DNA of 19,394 nt from an uncultured Neomegalonema sp. (GCA_937958345.1 CALGNW010000040.1:1-19394), one strand, 5' to 3'. Shown: positions 1-6,962, counted from the stretch's first letter. The notes: generated by a model not told the origin, from the sequence alone. Numbers and translations are program-made.

Positions 1-399
1 TGCGTGCTGATGGAATTGCACCCTGCGGAACATGCGGCGCTTGCCGATGCGATTGATGCCGAGGTGCATCGCCGTGATGGGTTCGAGGGCGTGCTGGCCC
101 TATCGCCGCCAAAGCCGCGCCGGGGGTTGGTGCTGATTGACCCAAGCTATGAGGTCAAGACCGAGTATGCGGGCGTGGTTGATTTCGTCAAAGCGCTGTT
201 GGTGAAATGGCCCGAGGCGGTGGTGATGGTCTGGTATCCTATCCTGCCGGACGGACGCCATCAGACGATGGTCGATGCGTTGGGCGGCGTGGTTGATGAA
301 ACGCGCTTTCCTCAACATAAGGGGCGCGGGATGGAGGGATCCGGCGTGGTTATTCTTAATCCGCCCTACGGGTTCGAAAAAGCGATGGGCGTGGAATGA
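1..399 (+). CDS. rlmJ: 23S rRNA (adenine-N6)-methyltransferase RlmJ, C-terminal part
   Basis: The reading frame is open from the first base, so the gene starts outside the window; only about 132 C-terminal residues are present. RlmJ uses S-adenosylmethionine to methylate A2030 of 23S rRNA. Visible family marks are the LHPAEH stretch near the left edge, the RRGLVLIDPSYE segment (a DPPY-like catalytic motif, here DPSYE), the VMVWYPI strand, and the late SGVVILNPPYGFE segment. The protein stops nine residues after that last segment. E. coli RlmJ, as I recall it, continues for a further terminal helix, so this C-terminus looks short. The stop codon overlaps the start of the next gene as ATGA. Family assignment is fairly secure; the short tail could be a clade feature. 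Confidence 0.85.
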   Translation, partial: CVLMELHPAEHAALADAIDAEVHRRDGFEGVLALSPPKPRRGLVLIDPSYEVKTEYAGVVDFVKALLVKWPEAVVMVWYPILPDGRHQTMVDALGGVVDETRFPQHKGRGMEGSGVVILNPPYGFEKAMGVE

Positions 400-542
400 C
401 ATTGCGATTTCCGGAAATTCTGCTGCTGCTGGGCAGCGCAATTCTGATTTTCGGGTATTTCATCGCGCCGGGTTTTGCATTGCCGCGGCTGATTGGTTTT
501 ATCGTTCTCGCACTGGGCTTTTATATGCGAAGGCGTCGCTAG
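396..542 (+). CDS. Small two-helix membrane protein, function unknown
   Basis: A 48-residue frame whose ATG overlaps the rlmJ stop codon in an ATGA arrangement, typical of translational coupling. The sequence is almost entirely hydrophobic. A first helix spans about residues 7-24, with leucine and isoleucine runs. A short APGFALPR turn follows, then a second helix at about 30-44 and four terminal arginines. By the positive-inside rule the C-terminus would sit in the cytoplasm. There is no strong Shine-Dalgarno sequence of its own, which fits coupling to rlmJ. The stop lies 21 bases before the stop of the convergent extensin-like gene. I do not recognise a family and assign no function. Support is the overlap plus the strongly membrane-like composition; the short length is the main doubt. 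Confidence 0.6.
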   Translation: MTLRFPEILLLLGSAILIFGYFIAPGFALPRLIGFIVLALGFYMRRRR

Positions 543-563
543 GGCGCATGGCGGCGGCCAATT

Positions 564-1271
564 CTATTTACAGAACCCCCAGCGACTGAAATCGAAGTGA
601 AAATGATCGGCATGGGCGGCATTGTAATCGGGTGAGAGAACACCGCCGAAATGCTGACACGCGCCATCGCGAATTTGGCGCAGAAACTTGCGCTCGTCGG
701 ATTTTCCGTTCCAGCCGCGCAGTAAGGTGATGTGTCTGCCATTTGCGAGACGAAAACCGGCAATGTCTATGGCTTCCGCACGGGCGTGCTTGCTCCAGCG
801 TCGAGACCCCGCAATCTTGCGGCACGAATAGCTGCCAAAATGTTCGATCCTGCGTAGGTCTGCTCCGAGGATTTCGCGGGCGGCGGGGCGTACGCTGTTC
901 TGCTCCCAAAGGTATAAATCCATCGCGAGGGCGCAGCGGGTTTTGAGGGGATCAAGCCGCGCCGCGCCGAGGCCGGCGAGGATGACACCGCCTTTTATAC
1001 TGCATTTTTCTGAAGGTGTGTAATCGGGCAGGGCGCTGGCATGTGCGACCTGCGATAGTGCCGCGCGGCATTGCACTGGATCGTTGCGGGCGCGGTTGAT
1101 CTTCCAATTCTGGATGCGGGTTTCGCGTAGTGAGAGATCGAGGGGCGTCCACGGATTCCATTCGGGCGCGACGGGGATGCGCCCAATCCTGATGTCATGC
1201 GCAATCCCGAACGCCATAAAACACGCGAACAGCAAGACGTTTATGAAGAAACGAAACAACCCTCGACCCAT
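564..1271 (-). CDS. Extensin-like C-terminal domain protein (putative M15-like peptidase)
   Basis: A 235-residue protein with an N-terminal hydrophobic segment (about residues 6-24) that should act as a membrane anchor or signal, placing the rest in the periplasm. The body matches the extensin-like C-terminal family. It carries SKHARAEAIDI at 160-170, resembling the SxHxxGxAxD zinc motif of M15 D-Ala-D-Ala peptidases, and AHADHFHFD at 219-227, which supplies the second histidine cluster. Likely metal ligands are H162, D169 and H223 or H225. Six cysteines (68, 90, 113, 150, 205, 234) suggest disulfides. A role in cell-wall peptide trimming is inferred from the fold and not shown. It is the last gene of the minus-strand cobT group, 48 bases after the SRAP gene. 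The ATG at 1271 has no obvious strong ribosome site. Confidence 0.8.
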   Translation of the reverse strand: MGRGLFRFFINVLLFACFMAFGIAHDIRIGRIPVAPEWNPWTPLDLSLRETRIQNWKINRARNDPVQCRAALSQVAHASALPDYTPSEKCSIKGGVILAGLGAARLDPLKTRCALAMDLYLWEQNSVRPAAREILGADLRRIEHFGSYSCRKIAGSRRWSKHARAEAIDIAGFRLANGRHITLLRGWNGKSDERKFLRQIRDGACQHFGGVLSPDYNAAHADHFHFDFSRWGFCK

Positions 1272-1319
1272 TGGCCAAGGCTGATGCGCGAGTGAGGCGG
1301 CGATTGGGCGCGGAACGGG

Positions 1320-1994
1320 CTATCTCGCGACCAGATGCGGGCCTTGGCTGCTGGTATTGCCGACCTCGAGCGCAGCGGGCCATTCTTCCATGTCTTCTGC
1401 CGGATAGGGCCTGAAGAGGCGCGCGGTTTTTTTTGAAGGCGGGTCCAGCCATGTCCAGTAATCATGCGGACGCAGGATCACCGGCATCCGCGTCGAATGC
1501 GCGCCGACAATGTCATTGGCCTCGGTCGTTAGGATGGCGAAGGTATCAATCTCTCCGCCGTCATGGCCCCATGTCTCCCAAATGCCGGCAAAGCAAAACC
1601 ACGGTTGTTCAGTCACCCCGATGGCAAATGGAATGCGCTTTCCCTTCGCGCCCGACCATTGAAAGAACCCGCTGGCAGGCACAAGACACCGGCGATACCG
1701 GTAGGCCCCGCGAAAGGTCGGGGCCTCGTCGATGGTTTCGGATTGGGCGGTAAAGCTGGTCCACTTTTTCTCCGATAGCGGTTTGTTCCACCACATCGGA
1801 ACGAGGTTCCACAGCATCAGCGCGACTTCCAGCCCCGGCTGATGAAACAATCGTGGCCGGATCACCGGAACCCATGACATCGGCGGGATGTTATAGCGCG
1901 GCTCGGGCGGTTCGATCCCCTCGGGCGGGATCACGTCCAGATGGGTGTTGTAGTCATCCCACGAGATCGGGCCGCGAAAAAAGCGGCCCGTCAC
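1320..1994 (-). CDS. SRAP (YedK/HMCES-like) family protein with altered active site
   Basis: SRAP proteins normally crosslink to abasic sites in single-stranded DNA through cysteine 2 of a MCGRF start. This protein follows the family pattern: an MxGRF start, PRYNIPP near residue 33, an xAxSET segment, RRCLVPASGFFxW, and HxxRMPVIL. Counting from GTG at 1994 it has 224 residues. That start places Thr at position 2, Thr82 where the family has the NARSET Asn, and Gln112 where the family has the GFYEW Glu; only His166 is kept. The GTG is chosen because GAGG lies eight bases upstream and it restores the family N-terminus. An earlier in-frame GTG at 2051 would add 19 residues without family resemblance. 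The gene follows cobT on the same strand. Family membership is likely; DNA-protein crosslinking activity is doubtful. Confidence 0.78.
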   Translation of the reverse strand: MTGRFFRGPISWDDYNTHLDVIPPEGIEPPEPRYNIPPMSWVPVIRPRLFHQPGLEVALMLWNLVPMWWNKPLSEKKWTSFTAQSETIDEAPTFRGAYRYRRCLVPASGFFQWSGAKGKRIPFAIGVTEQPWFCFAGIWETWGHDGGEIDTFAILTTEANDIVGAHSTRMPVILRPHDYWTWLDPPSKKTARLFRPYPAEDMEEWPAALEVGNTSSQGPHLVAR

Positions 1995-2064
1995 CGGCCC
2001 GTCCTCGCAAAGAACGCAATAGCCCTCTCCCCCCGGGGAGAACGGATACACGTTGCGCGGGGCA

Positions 2065-3936
2065 TTACGCCGCGAATCGCTTCCGACCCTTTGGCGAATC
2101 GTTCACATCAAAAAGATCCGCCAACTGATCGGTTATCGCCCCGCCAAGCTGATCTGCGTCGGTGATCGTCACGGCGCGGCGGTAATAGCGGGTGACGTCG
2201 TGGCCGATGCCGATGGCGACCAGTTCGACGCGCCGTTGTGTCTCGACCATCTTAATCACATCGCGCAGATGCTTTTCCAGATAGTGCGACGCATTCGCCG
2301 ACAATGTGGAATCGTCCACCGGCGCGCCATCCGAAATCACCATCAGGATCTTGCGTTGTTCGGGACGGGCGACCAGTCGTTTATGCGCCCATTCCAGTGC
2401 CTCGCCGTCGATGTTTTCTTTCAACAGCCCTTCGCGCAGCATCAGCCCGAGGTTCCGGCGCGCCCGCCGCCAGGGCGCGTCCGCACCCTTATAGATAATG
2501 TGGCGCAGATCATTCAGGCGGCCCGGCGATTTCGGACGGCCCTGCTCGATCCATTCCTGACGGGCTGTGCCGCCCTTCCACGCCTTGGTGGTAAAGCCGA
2601 GAATTTCGGTTTTCACGCGACAGCGTTCCAGCGTCCGCGCCAGCACATCCGCCGACACCGCCGCGATGGTGATGGGCCGTCCACGCATTGAACCGGAGTT
2701 ATCGAGCAGGATCGTGACGCAGGTGTCACGGAACTCGGTGTCCTGCTCGACCTTAAAGCTCAGCGGGGTTGTCGGGTTGGCAATGACCCGCGCGAGGCGT
2801 CCTGCATCCAAAATCCCCTCTTCCTGATCAAAGTCCCAGGACCGGTTTTGTTGGGCCAGCAGCTTGCGTTGCAGCCGGTTTGCAAGCCGCCCGACGGCGC
2901 TTTTGAGCGGGGCAACCTGTGCGTCGAGGAAGTTGCGCAGGCGCGTCAGCTCCTCGGTATCGCACAGGTCTTCCGCTCTGATTTCCTCATCGTGTTCTTT
3001 GTTGAACACTTTGTAATCGGGGCTGGCCTCGCTGTCGGGAATGCCGGGCGGGACATAGGGCGGCGGATCGCCCTCCGCCTGCTGTCGGTCGTCGCTGTCG
3101 GCGGAATCGTCCGAATCATCGTCAACCATGACGGCACTTGCATCCGCACTGGATTCGTCTCCGCTGGCGTCGTCGTCCGAGGATTCAGGAGGTGAGTCGT
3201 CCTGTTCGCCATCCTGTTGCTGATCCTCGCCGCCCTGCTCGTCTTCGTTCTCGCCCTCGTCGTCCTCGGGCGGGCTGTCATCAAAGTCGGTTTCGTCCGG
3301 CGGCGCGCCGAGCTCTTCGCCATAGCCCATCGCGTCGATCAGATCCCACGCCTGCTTGGCGAATTCATCCTGATTGTCCAGATTGGCAATCAGAGATGCG
3401 ATGGACTGGGCACTGTTTTCGTCGAACTTATCGGCGAACAGCTTCACCACATTCGCGGCTGATTTCGGCAAGGGCCGTCCGGTCGCGGCGGAGCGCAGCG
3501 CAAGGGCGCAGGCGTCGGCAAGCGGTGCATCCTCGGCGCTATCCAGGCCGGACCAGTTTGCTTTATCGGCACGTTCCGAGAGATTGGCATCGAGGTTGGT
3601 CGCGACGCCCGGCATGGCGCGCGCGCCGAGGGCTTCGCAGCGGGCCGTTTCGAGCGCACCGTAAATCTCGCGGGCCATGTCGCCCTGCGGCATGCGGTGG
3701 GCATGGGCCATTTCATCGTGATACCGCAGGCGCAGCGACATTGCGTCGGCCTTGCCGCGGGCCAGCTTGACCTCCTCGGGTTTGAGTCGGCGCGAGACGG
3801 GCGGCAGGCGCATCCGCTGTCCGCTCATGCCGGACGGATCGGGGGTATACGTGACCTCCATATCCGGCAACCCGGCGAGGGTACGGGCGGATTCGGCGAG
3901 GGCCTGTTTGAACGGATCGGCTGGATTATCACTCAT
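2065..3936 (-). CDS. cobT: Cobaltochelatase subunit CobT
   Basis: CobT pairs with the AAA+ subunit CobS, and together they power cobalt insertion into hydrogenobyrinic acid a,c-diamide by CobN in aerobic cobalamin synthesis. The 623-residue protein shows the expected order. An N-terminal domain comes first (about 1-210). A long, strongly acidic low-complexity linker rich in Asp, Glu and Gln follows (about 214-290). The C-terminal von Willebrand A-type domain has the MIDAS motif DNSGS at 412-416 and SDGAPVDD at 535-542. ATG at 3936 fits the usual family start. The ribosome site is weak and lies in a small hairpin listed separately. The preceding gene on this strand is a small coiled-coil protein, with cobS beyond that; each is followed by a terminator, so cobT probably has its own promoter. 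Neither cobN nor a cobalamin riboswitch was seen. Confidence 0.95.
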   Translation of the reverse strand: MSDNPADPFKQALAESARTLAGLPDMEVTYTPDPSGMSGQRMRLPPVSRRLKPEEVKLARGKADAMSLRLRYHDEMAHAHRMPQGDMAREIYGALETARCEALGARAMPGVATNLDANLSERADKANWSGLDSAEDAPLADACALALRSAATGRPLPKSAANVVKLFADKFDENSAQSIASLIANLDNQDEFAKQAWDLIDAMGYGEELGAPPDETDFDDSPPEDDEGENEDEQGGEDQQQDGEQDDSPPESSDDDASGDESSADASAVMVDDDSDDSADSDDRQQAEGDPPPYVPPGIPDSEASPDYKVFNKEHDEEIRAEDLCDTEELTRLRNFLDAQVAPLKSAVGRLANRLQRKLLAQQNRSWDFDQEEGILDAGRLARVIANPTTPLSFKVEQDTEFRDTCVTILLDNSGSMRGRPITIAAVSADVLARTLERCRVKTEILGFTTKAWKGGTARQEWIEQGRPKSPGRLNDLRHIIYKGADAPWRRARRNLGLMLREGLLKENIDGEALEWAHKRLVARPEQRKILMVISDGAPVDDSTLSANASHYLEKHLRDVIKMVETQRRVELVAIGIGHDVTRYYRRAVTITDADQLGGAITDQLADLFDVNDSPKGRKRFAA

Positions 3937-3952
3937 GCCCTTGAAATAGGGC
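3937..3952 (-). promoter_or_regulatory. Hairpin abutting the cobT start codon
   Basis: On the transcript strand GCCCT pairs with AGGGC across a six-base loop (ATTTCA), and the stem ends directly against the ATG. The only Shine-Dalgarno-like bases (AAGGG) fall in the loop edge and right arm, so the structure could limit ribosome access. A five-base stem is weak and may be coincidental. Confidence 0.35.
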
Positions 3953-3973
3953 TTGAGCGCAGGGATTCACAAG

Positions 3974-4003
3974 AAAAAAGGCGCTCCGGTTTAGGGAGAG
4001 CCT
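3974..4003 (-). terminator. Rho-independent terminator after the coiled-coil gene
   Basis: Read on the minus strand, AGGCTCTCC and GGAGCGCCT form a nine-base stem with one internal mismatch and a seven-base loop. A run of six T follows. It lies downstream of the small coiled-coil gene and 38 bases before cobT, so it should separate cobT from the transcript above it. Confidence 0.75.
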
Positions 4004-4025
4004 CTTAACGTGACTGCCGTTTGTG

Positions 4026-4052
4026 TTTTGCGCGTTCTGCGCATTCTGTGCG
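4026..4052. repeat. Three degenerate 9-bp tandem units
   Basis: Three adjacent nine-base units read TTTTGCGCG, TTCTGCGCA and TTCTGTGCG. They lie in the untranslated stretch between the coiled-coil gene and its terminator. No function can be assigned. Confidence 0.4.
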
Positions 4053-4059
4053 GGCTTTC

Positions 4060-4080
4060 GATGGTGCACTGAGCACCATC
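4060..4080. other. Perfect 8-bp hairpin in the untranslated region before cobT
   Basis: GATGGTGC and GCACCATC are exact inverted repeats around a five-base loop. On the minus strand the hairpin is not followed by a T run, so it is not itself a terminator. Together with a six-base stem at 4098-4113 and another at 4129-4144 (overlapping the coiled-coil gene stop codon) it makes the 3' region of that transcript highly structured. Confidence 0.6.
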
Positions 4081-4135
4081 TTTCGCAGACAGATTGTTCC
4101 GGCTTCTGCCGGACGCGTTTCGCAGCGTGAAAGCT

Positions 4136-4468
4136 TTAGCTTTCGGTGAGGCGGCGCACGTTCTGAGCCATCAGTTCCATCGCGGCGCTGATTTCTTTGA
4201 GAACTTCGCGGCGGTGATCTTCCTGACGGCGCTCGGTTGCGCGCAGATCTTCAGCAACCTTGCGGAATTCGCCGCGTACATACTGTTCGAAATCGGAAAA
4301 ACGGTCACCGAGATGATCGATCCGATCGGACATTTCTTCGCGGGTATTGCCAAGCAATAGCGCCTGAAGCTGATCCATACGGGTGTCAGCGGCGTTGTCC
4401 GCGGTTGGTTTTTGAGGGGCCTTGGTCACGCCGGTTGGCAGAGGCGGGCTTTTCGGTTGGTTCAACAT
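4136..4468 (-). CDS. Small coiled-coil protein, function unknown
   Basis: A 110-residue, highly charged protein. The N-terminus (about 1-30) is proline- and alanine-rich and probably disordered. From about residue 35 onward there are heptad-like patterns of hydrophobic residues among Glu, Arg, Lys and Asp (MSDRIDHLGDRFSDFEQYV and the stretch after it), indicating a long coiled coil. There is no signal peptide or membrane helix. The ATG at 4468 has GGAG nine bases upstream. The gene lies between cobS and cobT on the same strand but is bounded by a terminator on each side, so it appears to be its own transcription unit. I do not recognise a family. A tie to cobalt chelation is suggested only by position and is weak. 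Confidence 0.75.
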   Translation of the reverse strand: MLNQPKSPPLPTGVTKAPQKPTADNAADTRMDQLQALLLGNTREEMSDRIDHLGDRFSDFEQYVRGEFRKVAEDLRATERRQEDHRREVLKEISAAMELMAQNVRRLTES

Positions 4469-4552
4469 CGTCTGTCACTCCGCGAGTCAGTATCTTGGTT
4501 AATGCGCTGACCCGGACACTGGACGAATTGGCTTACAGTTAGCTTAACGATG

Positions 4553-4584
4553 AAAAAAAACGCTCCCGCCGAAGCGAAAGCGTT
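4553..4584 (-). terminator. Strong Rho-independent terminator after cobS
   Basis: On the minus strand AACGCTTTCGC and GCGGGAGCGTT form an 11-base stem (two G-T wobble pairs) closed by a TTCG tetraloop in C-G context. Six further T follow directly after the stem. It lies 81 bases past the cobS stop. The rest of 4469-4664 shows no gene and probably holds the promoter of the coiled-coil gene. Confidence 0.85.
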
Positions 4585-4664
4585 GAATCTCTTGGGTTTC
4601 AATTTTGATGAACCGACCGCAATGATCTTTGCCGCTGCGGAATCACCGCTATGACGGGCGGATT

Positions 4665-5645
4665 CTAACCCAGTGAAATCGTTGCCGCGCTCTCGGGCAG
4701 TTCCTCGTCAAAGCACCGCTGGTAGAATTCGGCGACCGTCGGGCGCTCCATCTCGTCGCATTTGTTCAGAAAACTCATGCGGAAGGCGAAGGCGACATCC
4801 TTAAAAATGTCCGCGTTTTGAGCCCATGAAATGACCGTGCGCGGTGACATCAGTGTCGAAAGCTCGCCATTCACAAAAGCCTGCCGCGTCAGATTGGCGA
4901 CTGTTACCATGTGCTTCAGCGTTTCGGGGTCGGTGTCAGGACATTTGGACTGAACGATTCTCACTTCCTGCGCATGGGGAAGATAGTTCAGCGTCACGAC
5001 CAGCGACCAGCGATCCATCTGGCCCTGGTTGATCTGCTGTGTACCGTGATAGAGGCCTGTCGTATCGCCAAGGCCCACGGTGTTTGCCGTTGCGAACAAA
5101 CGGAAATTAGGGTTGGGCCGAATGACTTTGTTCTGATCGAGGAGGGTTAGCTTGCCCTCGACCTCTAGCACGCGCTGGATCACGAACATCACATCGGGCC
5201 GGCCCGCGTCGTATTCGTCAAAAACCAATGCAACGGGGTTTTGCAGTGCCCAAGGCAGTACACCCTCGTTAAAGCGCGTCACCTGCTGTCCGTTCTCCAG
5301 GACAATGGCGTCCTTGCCGATCAAGTCGATCCGGCTGATATGGCTGTCGAGATTGACGCGCACGCACGGCCAGTTCAGGCGCGATGCAACCTGTTCGATA
5401 TGCGTCGACTTACCCGTGCCGTGATACCCTTGGATCATCACGCGGCGGTTATGTGAAAACCCTGCGAGAATCGCCATCGTGGTTTCGGGATCGAAGACAT
5501 AGCTGCTGTCCAGATCAGGAGCGTGGCTGTTCGGCTTGGAAAACGCCTGGACCGTCATGTCCGAGTCGATGCCGAAAGTCTCGCGAACCGAAACCTGAGT
5601 GTCTGGTGCGACTGGCATCGCGTCGAAATCCGTTCCGTCGGGCAT
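4665..5645 (-). CDS. cobS: Cobaltochelatase subunit CobS
   Basis: MoxR-type AAA+ ATPase that assembles with CobT to drive ATP-dependent cobalt insertion by CobN. The 326-residue protein has Walker A GYHGTGKST at 73-81 and Walker B VALVFDEYD at 138-146. An ATANT-type sensor segment follows Walker B, together with the conserved TGLYHGTQQINQGQMDRW stretch. Length matches the family (about 325-335). ATG at 5645 is chosen because GAGGA lies five bases upstream; a TTG at 5657 in the same frame overlaps that ribosome site and is unlikely. The gene lies 121 bases downstream of a J-domain protein gene on the same strand. A TATACT sequence (plus-strand 5721-5726) could be a -10 box, but no matching -35 is clear. 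Confidence 0.95.
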   Translation of the reverse strand: MPDGTDFDAMPVAPDTQVSVRETFGIDSDMTVQAFSKPNSHAPDLDSSYVFDPETTMAILAGFSHNRRVMIQGYHGTGKSTHIEQVASRLNWPCVRVNLDSHISRIDLIGKDAIVLENGQQVTRFNEGVLPWALQNPVALVFDEYDAGRPDVMFVIQRVLEVEGKLTLLDQNKVIRPNPNFRLFATANTVGLGDTTGLYHGTQQINQGQMDRWSLVVTLNYLPHAQEVRIVQSKCPDTDPETLKHMVTVANLTRQAFVNGELSTLMSPRTVISWAQNADIFKDVAFAFRMSFLNKCDEMERPTVAEFYQRCFDEELPESAATISLG

Positions 5646-5766
5646 GGGAGTCCTCAAATTCTCGAAATCCGCGCAGTCATGGCGCAGCTTAAGCGGCCCC
5701 GCAAGAGGCGGGTTTCAAAAAGTATAGGGCCAGCAGGCCAAGCGGCGAGTTTTTGCGCGTGCGTGT

Positions 5767-6447
5767 CTAGCGTTTGAACGAGGCGCTGCGCTTCAGGTGG
5801 TTCCATGCCGCGACGGCCTTTTGCAGACGGTCCTCTTCGCTGCGATCCCCGCCGTTCATGTCAGGGTGCAGCTCTTTGACCAGCGTCTTGTAGCGTTCGC
5901 GGATTTCTTCTGCGGTTGCCATGACGTCCAGATCCAGAGCCTCCAGCGCCTTTACGTCCGCCTTCGGCAACAAACGGCGACGGGCCTTGCGGGCGTCGTT
6001 TGCGAGGGATTCGCCGGGATTGATCGTCGCGTTCTCGCCGAGAACTTCATGGGGATCAGTATAGCCGAAGCGTTCCCATGCCTTGCCCTCGGCATGAGGC
6101 TGGCTGCTGGCGCCCTTTGGCCGCCCTGCACCCTTCATTTCCCATGTCGGACGATCCCAGCGGCGGTCTTTCTCGCGCGCCTTTTCGATCTGCTCGGGGC
6201 TCATTCCTGCATAGAAGTCCCAGCTTTTGTTGTAGTCGCGGATGTGGGTTGCACAAAACCAGCGATACTCGTTGAGTATGTCCGGTGATTTCGGTGCGCG
6301 ATGGTCACCCTTCTCGCCGCATTCCGGCCATTCGCACTGGCGCTGGGAATGCTCGAAGTTGCCGGTAAAGCCGCGCTTGCGCGCACGCTTCTTCTTGTCG
6401 GCACCGACGCTGATATCACCTAGGATCGACTTCCAGTCGTCGGACAC
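5767..6447 (-). CDS. J-domain protein with N-terminal Cys/His cluster
   Basis: A 226-residue protein whose J domain is at the C-terminus (about 165-226) and not the N-terminus. It contains KELHPDMNGGDRSEED with the HPD motif at 194-196 that stimulates Hsp70 ATPase activity. The preceding region has C38-x4-C43-x21-C65-x2-H68, which looks like a zinc site, within a Trp- and Arg-rich stretch. No Gly/Phe or classical DnaJ zinc repeats are present, so this is a specialised co-chaperone and not DnaJ itself. GTG at 6447 is preferred because GGAGAG lies four bases upstream; a TTG at 6459 is possible. The gene is transcribed away from bolA and precedes cobS. The client is unknown; help with chelatase or Fe-S assembly would be speculation from position. 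Confidence 0.85.
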   Translation of the reverse strand: MSDDWKSILGDISVGADKKKRARKRGFTGNFEHSQRQCEWPECGEKGDHRAPKSPDILNEYRWFCATHIRDYNKSWDFYAGMSPEQIEKAREKDRRWDRPTWEMKGAGRPKGASSQPHAEGKAWERFGYTDPHEVLGENATINPGESLANDARKARRRLLPKADVKALEALDLDVMATAEEIRERYKTLVKELHPDMNGGDRSEEDRLQKAVAAWNHLKRSASFKR

Positions 6448-6607
6448 ACCACTCTCCAAACCGTGACGAACGAACTTTCCGCCGTTCTTATCGTACTGAC
6501 GCTGCCGTTTCGCGACTCGTGCGACTGTCGGGTCATCATTTCAAGATTTCCATAATGACGATTTCCGTGCGAAAGGCCAAGGCGTCACGGACGCACAGGA
6601 GATAAAA

Positions 6608-6883
6608 ATGCCGGGAATTGCAGAATCAATGCGAAACAAGCTGGATACTGCCCTCTCTCCGACCCGACTGGAGATTGTTGACGACAGCGAAAGCCACCGC
6701 GGGCACGGCGGATTTCGCGAAGGCGGAGAAAGCCACTTCAATATGGAAATTGTCGCCGAGGCGTTTGCCGGTGTATCCCGTGTCGCGCGTCAGCGGATGG
6801 TTTTCGACGTTTTGGCCGAAGAGCTTGCAGGACCGGTTCATGCGTTGTCGCTGAGATGCCTCGCCCCGGATGAACAGGCCTGA
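6608..6883 (+). CDS. bolA: BolA family protein
   Basis: A 91-residue BolA. Members bind monothiol glutaredoxins and [2Fe-2S] clusters and, in some bacteria, act in morphology and stress responses. The sequence shows the family core: an ESHRGH-like loop (SESHRGHGGFREGGESHFNM), with conserved histidines, a VAEAFAGVSRVARQR segment, and the closing VHALSLRCLAPDE. Length fits the family. ATG at 6608 has AGGAGA six bases upstream, a strong ribosome site. It is divergent from the J-domain gene across 160 bases that should hold both promoters; I could not assign boxes there. The proximity of bolA to an Nfu-type carrier further downstream fits an Fe-S theme, but they are not one operon. Confidence 0.93.
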   Translation: MPGIAESMRNKLDTALSPTRLEIVDDSESHRGHGGFREGGESHFNMEIVAEAFAGVSRVARQRMVFDVLAEELAGPVHALSLRCLAPDEQA

Positions 6884-6962
6884 GGCTGAATTTCATCCAC
6901 TTGCGAAAGCCAGATAAAACGCGCAGACTCTATCTCGTATTCAGTAAGAGACGGACCGTCCC

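Noticed and set aside
2053..2691. 212-codon plus-strand frame opposite cobT
   Set aside because: Shadow of the cobT von Willebrand A-domain coding strand; no domain signature.
4533..4547. CtrA-like site TTAC-N7-TTAA upstream of the coiled-coil gene
   Set aside because: One mismatch to TTAA-N7-TTAA; about one such match is expected by chance in the intergenic DNA here.
3937..4664. Cobalamin riboswitch upstream of cobT or within the cob region
   Set aside because: No B12-box-like conserved core or large multistem leader was seen; the hairpins there are short and simple.
5698..5712. CCCGC/GCGGG hairpin between the J-domain gene and cobS
   Set aside because: Five-base stem, no T run on the minus strand, and no plus-strand gene for it to terminate.
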